From Rotaria sordida (lineage: Eukaryota > Rotifera > Eurotatoria > Philodinida > Philodinidae), in contig CAJNOL010000253.1 in NCBI GenBank assembly GCA_905250125.1, forward strand, positions 1 through 64,000: a stretch of 64,000 nt of DNA, in the 5' to 3' direction. This document shows positions 24,570 through 36,595 of this stretch, one piece after another. Made by a program: the position numbers and the translations under genes. Numbering within the stretch: the stretch's first letter is position 1; the number at the start of each line of letters is the position of its first letter. The notes below the pieces were generated by a model. The model did not search any database. It had not been told where the DNA came from and worked only from the letters and a program-made list of their open reading frames with translations.

Positions 24570-27500
24570 ATGACTACTACTAGTGGAACAGATGTAGATG
24601 ATGATGCATTTGATGCTGATGATGATCGATATGATACACTTGTATTACCATCTGATGTACAAAAAGTGATTGATCAAGTGAGATTATTATTTTTGTTTTT
24701 TTTTAGTATCATATTCGTTTGGTTACATGAAGAAAAGTCTATGGAGAGTCATTTGAGTTTGACAGCACAATTCCCACATGAGAGGTTTGATCCAGCAATC
24801 GGAAATGTAAAAAATGAACTTACGAAATATAAAGAATATCTATTCTGTTTTTATTCAATAGAATTGAAAATTTTTCATTATTAAAGAATGTTCTTTCTTA
24901 AGGATGCACAAGCTCAGTTTACTGACTCAATAAGGGATCCACGAGGAGTTAAATTTATCTCGTTTTACTTTAATGCTTTTTAAGCTAGTACGTAATGACT
25001 TTCATGTTTTTCATCCTTTAGTCCTTTTGGATGTGGGGTGTATGGGCATGGTTCCTTCAACCACACGCACACTCAAACGGATTAAAGGGACCAAGATGAT
25101 CAAAATATTCTTACAAGTTTAAAAGGTATGTAAACATAAAAATAAAACGGGATAAATTTGATTTCTCGTGGACCTATGGACTCAGTGTAGTTAGTGCATA
25201 CTGGCACCGATGTTTACTGAAGCATCGAAACACACCGCTACAAAAAGACGCGTATTCTGATAGAGCTCACGTCTCAATGTTGCAGCAGATACATATGTCA
25301 GTATAATCAGTAAACCCTGTGTCGGGGTTTACTGTGCATCTATATTCACTCCCTATGCGATAACGCAAAAAACCATCTAGAGTGCTTCCATTACATATTT
25401 GTTTGAACAACTATCACCGTATTATTTTTATTCATAATAAAATTCAACATTTTTTTATTTTTGGTGTTTTCAATCAAAAATCATCACCGCGTTAAAGGAT
25501 TTTAATTAGATAAATCAATTTTATAAGTTAGATATTTTATTTTGTTTTTTTTTGCGTATAGATATTACCAAGTACAGATGAAATAGATCGAGTTGATTTT
25601 AATCCAGTTGATTATATAAATCAATTATTTCCAACTGAACAATCTCTAGCAAATATTGATGAAGTTATTGGAAGTGTTAAATCAAAGATACGTTCATTGG
25701 ATAGTGATATTCGTCTTACTATACGTGGTCATTCTGATACAGAAATTGATGAACATAAAGCATTAGAAGAAGCACAAAATTCAATATTATTATTATTTCA
25801 ACAAATGCGTGAAATTAAAGATAAAGCTGATAAATCAGAAGAAATGGTAAAAATAAATTCATTGATTAAATTTTCTAAAACAAATTTCTTTAAATTCTTA
25901 GGTTAAAGAAATAACACGAGATATAAAACAACTTGATGTAGCAAAAAAGAATCTTACAACTTCAATAACAACACTTAATCATTTACAAATGTTAATTGAA
26001 GGAATTGATAAAATTGAGTAAATATAAAAAGAATGTTTTTTTTTTCTAGAAAATAAATTTTATTCTTTTGAATTTTTTGTTTCTAGAGTTGCTATAAAAA
26101 AGAAATCTTATGGTGATATAGCATATTTACTTCATCCTGTTATAAGTGTATTAGAACATTTTCAACCATATATAAACATTCCACAAATACAAGAATTATC
26201 TACAAAGTAAATAAATTTACTTTAGATATTTTTGATCATCAATCCAGACCAATGGTACCATTAACTAATATTCGTGTCAGAATTAAAGAGAGGTCGATGT
26301 AATCTTAATAACTCGGAAATAGTAACAGTTAACGATCAGTGATTTTCAGCAATAGAAAGAGGAGATCTTTGAACGTCTTTTTGTCCCATACTATATAAGA
26401 CAAAATTATTTTAACATCTAACATATTTCGAAACGATGGGCAAAAATTATATTCCGTTTCGATGTAAGCTACTGATGGAGAAACTTCAGATCTATAGCTC
26501 AAGGCACGATTCAAGTGATTATATCCTCACATCTCAATGTTGAGAAAACGAAATCACGTACTCTATTCGGTCAAACTATATAAATTCTCCTGATTTGTAG
26601 CAAATTTTCTGACTTTTTTATCAAAATTTTCTTGAAACGAAACACCGTCTTCATGTATTCTCATGGATATTTTGAGGAGATGATGAATTTTAAAATAAAA
26701 TTATTTCATATAGTACCAGGCAAAAAATGTTCAGATTTCGCCTTCTGGGATTTTTGAAAACTAAAGGTCGCTAACCCTTGCCATTGTCGAGTTATTGAGC
26801 TTACATCCACTCCTCTTAAATTCTGTGACAGCGTGAGGGTGAAGACATCAAAGAATGTCAAGATGAGATTGTCGTTAGCCTAGAGTAGACTCGACATTTT
26901 ATTGACACATAATAATGTGAAATGAATGCTGAAAAAAGTCAATGATCAAAAAAATATAGTTATCTAATAAATTTCTTTATACAAAAAAAATTTATTTTAT
27001 TTAGTGTTAAAGAATTAACTGCTCAAATAATTGTACAAGTTCGAAAAGAATGTGAAGATGCATTTAATGGTCCAAATGCAAAAGTTAGTTATTCAAGATT
27101 TCTTTTTAATAAATTAAACTTTTTTTTTTTTATTTTTTATTATAGAATTTTACTCCAAATCAACATTTTTCAGATGTATGTAAAATAATTGATGTTATTG
27201 ATCCTAGATTAAGGTTTGTTATTTAAATATTTGATTGTTAACATGCAATGTTTTATTTTATTCTTTTTAGATTAGAAGTAATAAATTGGTTTTTAAAAAC
27301 ACATCTATCTGAATATACAATATTATTTCAAGAATCTCAAGAAGTAATTATATAAAACATAAAATAAAATAATTGTTTTTATTTGTTTGTTTTAGTTAGC
27401 ATGGTTAGATAAAATTGATCGTCGATATGCTTGGTTAAAACGTGCACTTGTTGAATATGATGAAAAATATTCACGAATATTTCCTGTTCATTGGGAAATG

Positions 27501-30500
27501 GCTGAACGTTTAACAGTTGAATTTTGTAGAATAACAAGGTTAGTTCGATCTTTTTTTTTTTGTATTTTAAAATATAAAACTAAAAATTTGTTTCTTAAAT
27601 TTTAGACGTGAATTAGCAAATATAATGCTTAAACGTAAAAATGAAATTGATGTTAAATTATTACGATTTGCTATTGAGAAAACTGTGGGATTTGAAACCA
27701 TTGTTGAAAAACGTTTTCAAGGAAATACACTTGATCATGCAAATAATTCAATAACTAGTCATCTTAATGGTAAATTTTATATCAATATTTCTAACATATA
27801 TACAATACATACTGAAGTTTTTTCAATTGTTCTATATAAATAGTAATGACTAGATCTCAAATTTATACTATTGACAGAGAATAACTGGATCATTTTTGTA
27901 TTTGAGATTGTAAAAATTTATAATTTTCTTGATTTAGTTTTGCAATAAACTTTTCAAACCTAAATTTTCGTTTTAGAAAATTCAATTTTTTTCAAAATCG
28001 CCACCATTTGTCTGCTAGAAGTATATTTCTCCAAAACTACAGATGAAAAAAACCAATTGAAAAGAGTGAAGAAGCATAGAGCAGAAAATTTTATATTGAT
28101 CCATATCAAATACTTTACTATGAATTTTCTAACGAGAACAAAAAAAGTAGTTAAGAAGCAAAATCAACAATTTTATAGAGCATTCAGTTCTCTATTAAAT
28201 ATGCCTAGAATGAATTCTCAAAGTTTATTAGAAGTGTTACCAACAAAATTGACCTGTTTATTCTGCATAACTCATTAGCCGAAGATGGGTCTACGAAAGA
28301 TGCGCACGGCGATAGTTGCGCACAGAAAGATGCGCACCGAAACTTGCGCACGACGAAAGTTGCGCACGGAAAGATGCGCACGAGAAAGTTGCGCACGACG
28401 AAACTTGCGCACGGAAAGGTGCGCACGAGAAATTTATCCACGACGAATCTTGCGCACGATATATATGTACTCACACACATTTATAAAGAAACAAAAACAA
28501 AAAATATAGACTAGTCCATTCTTTTTATTTCATTTAATAGTGATACGCAAAATCGGTTATCAATCCAGACTATTCATTTCTGTTACCGTCTTGCTCCAAA
28601 TCACTATTAAATGAAATAAAAAGAACGGACTAGTGTATGTTTTACTCTTTTTTTTTGTTTCTTTATAAATGTGTATGAGTATATAAGTGTATTCTTCATA
28701 TATACAAATGTATGTCTGACGAAGTATGTTTACAAAAAATTAAAAATCAGTATAACTTGTTTCCAATCACCAAAACATGAGCACTCCTGTTCAATTCAAT
28801 ACTACTGCAAAAGGTCGACCATTAATTCCCTTGACTGTAGTCAGGGTCTTAATCCCGAAATTGACGGTGTGTTTGTGTTTGTCCGCAGGGTACCCTTGGG
28901 TTCCCAAGTACTATATATTTGGGATACCCATAGGTCCTCAAATACTACATATTGGGGGTACCCTTGGGTCCTCAAGTACTATAATAATAGCGGTAGTCTT
29001 TTATCCTTAAGTGCTATTCCCTTGATTGTCGTCGAGATCTTAATTTCGAAAATGACGGTGCGTTTGTGTGTTGGTCCGTAGAATAGTGGTTCGAATTTAC
29101 AGTCAAGGGACCTAGTGGATCGCCTCGATCCACGTTACTTGTTCATAAATCTAAATATTTAAATTTAAGATTCTAAGAAATAAATAAAACTATTAATTGT
29201 TTGTGTTTTTTCTAACTTTTTTCTATCGAAGTAAAACTGATTATCAGACAATTCGTGCGCAAGTTTCGCGTGCGCAAGATTCGTCGTGCGCAACTTTCTC
29301 GTGCGCATCTTTCCGTGCGCATGTTTCGCCGTGCGCAACTTTCGGTGCGCATCTTTCCGTGCGCAAGTTTCACCGTGCGCATCTTTCGGGATCCCCCGAA
29401 GATATAGTGATATTTGACTAGAAAACAGAAAGTTTATTTCATATGTAGTTATATGAACGAAATGAATTATTAGATTCTATATCGATCATTATAAACTTCT
29501 GATTGTTAGTAAAAGAATATATTAATAATAAAAGTATCAAAATTAATAAGAGAATCTCGTTTACACTACACGAACGTTCTTTTTTTCATGATTGAAAATG
29601 AACTATGCCAACATTCATTTTGAATATTAGTGATAATTAGATCTAATTCATATTCTATATGAAATCCTATTGAAAGAAAAAAAACAAACTGATGTATCGT
29701 TTATTATTGATTCAAGATTATGCAATATAAATATTTGTTTTTATAGTTAAAGTAATAAATACCAATGGAAATGATGATTTAAATTTAACAACAAATCTTA
29801 AACCAAAATCATCACCATTTCCAGGAATAATATCTCAATGTTTTGAAGATCATTTAGATATTTACATAGCTGAATTAGATCGGTAAATAAAAAGTTCATT
29901 CATGTTTCTTTTCTCTCTCGCTTTTTGATCTACATATAATTCTTTGTTTATAGAAGTTTGAGTGATCAAATTCAAAAATTTGTTGATGAACATAAAAAAG
30001 ATGGTTATCCAAAATTTGAAGGTGGTGAAGATACAAGTAATGTTTTACCAACAAGTGCAGATTTATTTGTTTATTTTCGTAATTGTCTTGTACAATGTTC
30101 AAAATTAAGTACTGGACAACCATTATTATTACTTGTTCAAACATTTCAAAAACATCTTCGAGAATATGCTAATCGAATATTAACAGCTAATTTACCGAAG
30201 TAAAAAAAATCTTGTTTTTTTTTTTCTATGTTAAAAATTCATTTTGTTTTTCTTTTTTCTTTCAAAAAAACAAAAAGAACAAATACAACAGCATCATCTT
30301 TAGTTGGTACAGCAACAATATTTATACAAAATTTACCAAATATTCCATCAATGTTAAAAGAAGGTGAAACAATAGCTAAATTAAATGAATCAGAAATATG
30401 CCGATCATGTAGTGTTCTATGTACGGCTGAATATTGTGTTGAAACAATACAACAAGTAAAAAAAAAAAAAGACAATAATTTGAATTTCAAAAAGAACAAA

Positions 30501-32659
30501 ACAACTAAGTAAATGTTCTTTTGTTTTGATATTTTAGTTAGAAGATAAAATGAAAGAAAAAATAACAAAATCATTAATTGATAAAATTTCATTTGAATCA
30601 GAAAGAAATATTTTTAAAGCGTATGTTTATTTTACAAAAAGAGTACAATTATAAATTTATTTTCATATTATTCTTTTTTTTTTTTCATAGAATTATTGCT
30701 GAATCTATTCAAATACTTATTCAAGATCTTGAGAATGCTTGTGAACCAGCATTAACAGCAATGACTAAGGTTAGTTTGAGTAAACCCCTCCCCGCATTAG
30801 AAGACCCCCCCATATTAGTAGACCCCCCCATAATAGAAGACCCCCCTGGACAAAAATTTCATCAGGCGTATTAGAAGACCCCCCTTTAATTAATTAAGTT
30901 TTTGCTAATTAGGGACTTTAATTAGAGAATTTCCGCCCAGAAGTGCACAGTTTTTAGGTTTTTCAGCTGGGAATATTTAGAAAGTAGGTCCAAATGTATC
31001 CCTCAACCCTTAAAACCGCGAAAATCCCTATGAGAATCGTGAAAAGCGCTCTGGCTTTCTGGAAAACCACATTTAGTTAATAATTGCTAAAAAGCCTAGG
31101 ACATAATAGAAGACCCCCCTGAGAAATTTTTACGACGAGACATAATAGAAGACCCGGGGTCTTCTAATGCGGGGAGGGGTTTAATACTAAAGTACATTCT
31201 ATATCAAATCTTATCCTTCAATAATTTCAAATTTCGCATCATATGATGGAAATTCATATTTCATATAAGATATAAATACAAATAGAATTTTTATAAAATT
31301 CAGTGGCAAATCACAATATAAGGATTATCAGCAGAAAGAACGATAATCGATATTGCAATAGAAGATAAAGAAAAAAAATAACTAATGAACACAACATTAG
31401 GAATCAACCAGCTATCAGTTCAAAGTTCAGAGGGTTCACTTACAAAATAGAAGTCTTTGTTTTTTTTTTATTCCTGGAATTGCTTGTCTCAAAAATTGTT
31501 CAGATAGATCAGAAAACGTCTTCAACAGCGCTTCAGATTCGAACTAGAACTAAACTTATCGATCTCTATACCACATTGAACAAAAACTTATTCAGGACAT
31601 GCATCATATCTTTATGATACTCTACAGATTTTATTGTTGTAATCAGAGTTGTCGGTATTTTTTCGAGATGTGAGGAGATAAAAATTTGGCACAGAGTGCT
31701 TTCATTCTCGGAGTGCTCAAAAGTGATGACTGGAAGACGGAGGAAGAACGAAACCCATCATGACCTATCAGCTAGATTTTTAGGTTTAGTGTTCAATACT
31801 TCATATGAGAAAAGTAGAACTTTAATACGCTATCGGAGATCCTGGTTTTGATAATCAAGTTATCTTTTGACTGGACTACAACGTTTAACTTAGCATAGTT
31901 TCTTATCTTTCAAGATTATTTTTTTTCATAAGCGATAACAAAATTATTTCTTGTATAATTTTTTTTATAGTTATCTTGGCAAACTATTGAAACTGTTGGT
32001 GATCAATCGTTATATGTAACAACAATTATTAATCATTTAAAAACAATTGTTCCTATTATACGTAATCATTTGGGATCATCAAGAAAATATTTTATACAAT
32101 TTTGTACAACATTTGTTGAGTTAGTTTCGTTTTTAATATAACTTTAAACATATATATATGAAAAAATTTTTTTTAGTTCGTTTATTAAAAAATTTATCAA
32201 TCATTTATATCGTTGTAAACCAATAAATATGATTGGTGCTGAACAACTTTTACTTGATACACATTCATTAAAAACAGTTCTTCTTGATTTACCATCGATT
32301 AATTTAACTGTTTCACGAAAACCACCACAAAAGTAAATTTATTATTTCCACTTTAATGTTTTTTTCTCTTAACACATTTATTTTGTTTGTTTTTTTTTAG
32401 TTTTACAAAAATTGTTCTAAAAAATATGACACGTGCTGAAATGATCTTAAAAGTTGTTCTTACGCCGCATGATTCTCCTAGACAATTTGTTAAAAATTAT
32501 TTACAATTAATGAATAATGATGGAGATATAAGTTCTTTTCAAAAAATACTTGAAATGAAAGGTATTCGAAGACCTGAACAAGCTCATTTAATAGAACGTC
32601 TTAAAAAAGAACATGCAGCAATAATTGCTAGTCATCAACAGCAAATACAACAACAGTGA
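24570..32659 (+). CDS. VPS53: VPS53, subunit of the GARP/EARP tethering complexes
   Basis: Tethers endosome-derived vesicles at the trans-Golgi and recycling endosomes. Exons include 24570-24677, 25562-25846, 25902-26017, 26087-26206, 27005-27082, then short ones to 27769, 29747-29883, about 29955-30200, and on to the last exon, about 32400-32659. Strong family matches: [20 protein letters not shown] and [13 protein letters not shown] in the N-terminal coiled-coil region, [37 protein letters not shown], and near the C-terminus [12 protein letters not shown]. The acidic start ([12 protein letters not shown]) is less conserved. Frames join across every intron that I checked. Four introns are far longer than the usual 50-80 nt (24678-25561, 26207-27004, 27770-29746, 30770-31970), and each carries an inverted-repeat element. 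Confidence 0.95.
24921..25186. mobile_element. Foldback element D in VPS53 intron
   Basis: About 266 bases forming a long imperfect hairpin. The left end ACTGACTCAATAAGG is matched by CCTATGGACTCAGT at the right end. TCCACGAGGAGTTAAATTTA pairs with TAAATTTGATTTCTCGTGGA, and the inner blocks CCTTTAGTCC and GGATTAAAGG also pair. No coding capacity. The intron would be ordinary in size without it and the neighbouring sequence. Confidence 0.7.
25187..25400. repeat. Small palindromic region beside element D
   Basis: Contains a tight hairpin, CAGTAAACCC and GGGTTTACTG separated by six to seven bases, near 25308-25333, and a related half near 25210-25220 (GATGTTTACTG). It may be the remains of another small inverted-repeat element; its limits are unclear. 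Confidence 0.4.
26274..26832. mobile_element. Foldback/MITE element B, diverged copy of element A
   Basis: Lies inside the 798-nt VPS53 intron 26207-27004. The left end (GTGTCAGAATTAAAGAG) and the right end (its imperfect complement) match the termini of element A at 18076-18510. Further matches are AATAACTC, GCAATAGAAAGAGGAG, an internal CTTCAGATCTATAGCTCAAG, and on the right arm GGTCGCTAACCCTTGCC. The two arms have diverged from each other far more than in element A, so this copy is older. Confidence 0.72.
28279..29405. mobile_element. Foldback element G with tandem GCGCAC arms
   Basis: Located in the 1977-nt VPS53 intron. The left arm (28311-28460) is about ten units of 14-17 bases, each starting GCGCAC and ending in variants of GAAAGTT or GAAAGAT. 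The right arm (29250-29390) carries the same array inverted. The ends, CGAAGATGGG on the left and CCCCCGAAGATA on the right, are also roughly complementary. Between them lie a 123-base perfect-looking hairpin (28511-28633), an inverted pair ending in TTTATAAAGAAACAAA, three copies of a unit of about 33 bases containing GGTACCCTTGGGT (28888-28985), and a direct repeat of about 65 bases (28826 and 29019). No transposase is seen. The arms resemble the tandem-repeat termini of Drosophila FB elements in design. Confidence 0.7.
30781..31183. mobile_element. MITE with 28-bp perfect terminal inverted repeats
   Basis: Lies in VPS53 intron 30770-31970. The left end TAAACCCCTCCCCGCATTAG, continuing AAGACCCC, is exactly inverted at 31156-31183, giving 403 bases. 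Inside the ends are repeated copies of the motif TAGAAGACCCCCC (at about 30803, 30818, 30833, 30868, 31106 and 31147), more than one in tandem. Such subterminal repeats often act as transposase binding sites. There is no coding capacity, and I could not identify a target-site duplication. Confidence 0.75.
31640..31745 (+). repeat. Dispersed repeat, copy 1
   Basis: Contains AGTGCTTTCATTCTCGGAGT followed by AAAGTGATGA, and upstream GTTGTCGGTATTTTTTCGAG. The same order of blocks occurs in inverted orientation at about 42730-42825. The two copies are clearly related though diverged. It is non-coding and of unknown type. Confidence 0.55.
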
Positions 32660-33878
32660 TTGTTTGTTTGTTTGTTTTTCTTCGTTTGTCTAAATGTTCC
32701 TTTATTTTTAATGTAACTTTTATTGGTTTGTTTAACAAGAAGATGCGTTTAATTTAGTTGTAGAATTTTCATCGAAATATTAATTCGATTATTTGTTCCA
32801 GATCATAGCAGGTGAAAAGAAAAATGTTTCCAAATAAATAAATTTGTAATCAATTTAACAAAAAATTTAATTTATAATTGAGTATTAATTTTAACAAGTA
32901 GATTTATTTAATCGAGTAATGAAGAAACTTGTATAGTGGATGCAAGTTATACATTCAATCTGAAAATGATCATCGATGCATTTGTTAATTCGATGGTAAT
33001 CGATAGAGATTTGGTAGGAGTTAGTATATATCTAAAATTATTTCAAAACTAATGACAATATGTTCGACTATAAGTTGTTCTTGAAGATAATCAGCATCTG
33101 TAGGTACATGAGTTGTCTTAATTTAATTTCAACTAGTATGTAAAAGAAAGATTAGACAGTACGACAAACTGATGGTCAAGAACGAGAATTATAATAAGAT
33201 TTCCTCAAGTCTCGAACAACACAATTGATATGCATTCGATTCTCTAAGATATAAGAAATAATGAGATAATGATAAAAAAAATCAAAAACTGTCACACTAC
33301 AAATATAGGAAGACATCTTTTTGTAGCAACCAAACAAAACTGAAAAACAGTCCAGAGCCAAACTGATTGAATTTGCATGTTTCGATTGACTCTAGCAGTA
33401 ATCTAACAATGTTGCAAAAATCTCTTTTTTGACATTCTCTAGTATCATTAGGCAAAAATGACTCAAACAGTTTGGGTGCATGCCTAGTTGTAATGAAAAA
33501 TGTCGAGTATTACAAAGAGAATGTATGAAGATATCAAGAAACTTTTCGAAGATAGTAAAACGTTTTACAAATCTCCTACACTCTGTTTACTGCTAGAGTC
33601 CAAGTAATCCTCAATAATCTAGAGAACTTTTGGATCTTTTCATAACTCTCTCAACTCTTACATTCTCAACATGATGTTAACCTTAGTGCATATAACTATA
33701 TGAAAGTTGATACAATTTGCTAGCGACCTCTTTCGATAAACTAACTAACTATTGTATTGCATATCTATTCACTTGATTCATAGATATGACAACGAATTGA
33801 TTAAATTTGTTTAGTGGTCACAACTGTATTTTAATTTTAGACTGAACATATTTAGCGATAGTACTAACAAAAGAAAAA
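32660..33878. other. Intergenic region downstream of VPS53
   Basis: About 1.2 kb, including the VPS53 3' untranslated region (ATAAATAAA near 32833 could be the poly(A) signal). No gene or clear repeat recognised before the LSM8 relic. Confidence 0.5.
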
Positions 33879-34129
33879 TGGCTCAAATACTTGATGCCAT
33901 ATATGAATAAATCAGTAAATATAGTTATATCTGCTGGACGAATTATAATTGAAATATTACGTGGCTTTGATCACACTATAAATATAATATTAGATGATAG
34001 GTTATGAAGGTGTAGAACAAATTTTTCTTGGTCTTTTATATAATACGTGGTGATATTGATGAAGAACTTGATAAAAATATTGATTTTTCGAGAATTCGCG
34101 CTGATCCATTACAAGTAGTTAAAACATAA
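33879..34129 (+). pseudogene. LSM8 pseudogene
   Basis: An intronless, frame-broken copy of the U6 snRNA-binding protein LSM8. Reading across frames gives MNKSVNIVISAGRIIIEILR, then GFDHTINIILDD, then YEGVEQIFLGL, IIRGDIDEELDKNIDFSRI and RADPLQ, in the order of the Sm fold and the short tail of LSM8. The start ATG at 33879 is followed by a frameshift before the Sm1 motif. A stop and a small deletion follow ILDD, and another frameshift lies near 34040. Lack of introns suits a retrocopy, although no poly-A tail is clear. It cannot make a normal LSM8, so a working copy should exist elsewhere. Confidence 0.8.
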
Positions 34130-34349
34130 TTTTTCTTTTCAGTATACTTTAATTATTATTATTTGTTATTGTCAGATGAGTGGCTATCTATATGAAATTT
34201 AAACATTTTGTTTTCTTAATTCTCTTCATATGATTGAAGAGAACATATAAGAGAATCTCTCATTTGATTTTTCAATAGGAAAAAGAAAAAGTTTTTTTCT
34301 CTTACAACTAATAAAATTTAGAATTAAAAAACCAATTTCGATTTTGTAG

Positions 34350-36595
34350 ATGTTATTAAATAAAACACAAAACATTATAATTAGTATTATTATATTTCGT
34401 TTAATTTCTTGGTTTATTGTACGGACATATTTTATTGCTGATGAATATTGGCAAACATTTGAAATAGCACATTCACTTGCTTTTGGTTATGGTTATAAAA
34501 CATGGGAATGGAAATCAAATATTGCTATAAGAAGCTATCTTTATCCATTTATTATTTCATTAATCTATCGATTTTTAGCTCTATTTCATCTTGATACAGC
34601 ATCAATATTAATTAATTCAGCAACATTATTTCAAACATTATTGGCTATTATTGGGGATTTAGCTTATTTAAAATTTCTTCAAGGTCATAAATTAATATTT
34701 TTAATTCTTTTATGTCGATTTACATGTTGGTATACAATGTATTCATCACCAAGATTAATTATTAATAATTTAGAAGAAATACTTTTTATATGTAGTCTTG
34801 CTGTTGCTAAAAAGTAAGAGAATTTCTTATCGATTGTAGTAGTATTTATCAATTTTAAAATCGTATTTTTGTATTTTGATACTATATATAAAATTCTTTC
34901 AATCGAATCAAAAGATGTAGAAATTTTTACAAAAAAAAAAAAAGGTCATCACACATATTTTATGCTGATTAGATATCTTATAAATTGAATAAATATTCAG
35001 AGGTAATATCATTGATTTTAATATTAACATAATTTTTGCAACCTATGACTATCCAGTTGCAATTACTTTTTGGCTGCGCAAGATGATCTTTCCATTTTTT
35101 TTCGTCAGATATAAATCAACATATGTTGATATGATTTGATGTTATTAGTTATTAATACAAAAAAGATGAGATGTTAAACCAAGCATTATTGCTGTTGTCT
35201 AATATTGTTTTTTTTTTCTTTAAAATATCCAAGACTAGTCGATCCCCTTTTCCTAGATGTTTCATGATTGTTAATCAAAATGCATACACATAGCATCATT
35301 TTTTTCTCATTCTTCACGTGAATAATAGAACATATGTTGCTCACATTAGAGAGATTGTTATTGGACTAGAACTAAGCACCCACTGTTCAGAATAGGGAGA
35401 GGTTCATTGATAGCAAAATTCGCTTAGAAGGACCAGGGTTGTCAATATCTTCTCTAGGATTTTATCTTATGAGTGGTATCTATATCTTTCAAATCATATT
35501 AATATATAACCTATAAATTTTGCTATGAAAAGTATATTTCAGAATTTCAATTAATATGTTCTTGTTTTTTTTTTTCTATATAGTTATCGATCATCATCTA
35601 ATATTCTCTTTCATTTATTTGTTTCATTATCATTTATTATTCGTCCAACATCAGCTATTCCATTTGTTATTATTTATCCATATTTATTATATAAAACTTC
35701 AAATCGTTTAAAATTTCTTTTTCAAGCATTTATATGTTTTATTCTATTAAATATATTTAATATACTCTTAGATAGTTATATGTATAATCAATGGACATTT
35801 GTACCATTAAATTTTTTATATATAAATTTTTTTCATCCAAATTCAATATCATTACATTATGGTATAAATAATATTTTATGGTATTTAACAAATGGTCTTC
35901 CAATGATATTTTTTTATCGTTTACCATTTATTTTTTTTGGTTCTATATCAAATAAACGTTTAACAATAATAATTTTATTTACAATATTAATTTATACATT
36001 AAATAAACATAAAGAATTTCGATTTTTAACACAAATTTTACCAATATTATTTATATTAGAAGCACATGGAATTGATTGGTGTTTAAAAAAATTTAAATTA
36101 AATAAATTTCGTTGGATTATATTTATTTCATTTATTGGACATTTATTTATTGGATTTTATTTTTCATTAATTGATCGTCAAGGACAAATATCCGTTATGT
36201 ATTATTTACGAAAAAATTTAATTAATAATAATAATAATAAAGAAATTTTTTCAATTGATTTTCTTATGCCATGTCATTCAACACCATATTATAATTTTAT
36301 TCATCGAAATGATATTCAATTAAATTTTTTAACATGTGAACCAAATTTAGATAATATAACAAATGATTATATTGATGAAGCTGATCAATTTTTTTTAAAA
36401 CCAATTGAATCATTAAAAAATCGATTAAATAATTATAATTCTAGTCATTTAATTATGTTTGATTTATTATATAATCAAGTAAAAGATGTATTAGAAGAAG
36501 AACAATGGTTTTTTGTGAAAGATATTTTATTTAATTCACATATTCAACATACATCAAGACATGGAAAAATGATTTATATTCTTGAAAGAAGATAA
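34350..36595 (+). CDS. PIGB: GPI mannosyltransferase 3 (PIGB)
   Basis: ER multi-pass enzyme that adds the third mannose to the GPI anchor (GT22 family). Exons 34350-34813 and 35584-36595 join in frame (KN-YRSSSN) and give 491 residues. The N-terminal lumenal loop carries the hallmark sequence TYFIADEYWQTFEIAHSLAF followed by GYGYKTWEW, including the acidic DE pair that is catalytic in the family. Later markers are SPRLIINNLEE, RPTSAI, QWTFVPLNFLYINF, and HKEFRFLTQILP. Many hydrophobic helices are present throughout. The 770-nt intron is long for this locus, but I see no clear transposon in it. Confidence 0.93.

Noticed and set aside
28285..28460. GCGCAC array as a possible CRISPR-like array
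   Set aside because: Units are 14-17 bases with no distinct spacers, in a eukaryotic intron, and are inverted at the other end of the element; this is a tandem repeat.
28205..28480. Open frame encoding a Cys/Phe/Ala repeat protein in the GCGCAC array, and Arg-rich frames opposite
   Set aside because: The frames come from a unit of about 15 bases read in different phases inside a VPS53 intron; they have no start context or splice support and are best explained by the repeat.
28671..29081. 136-codon open frame between the foldback arms
   Set aside because: It runs through direct repeats and shows no recognisable domain; a parallel frame overlaps it. Likely chance.
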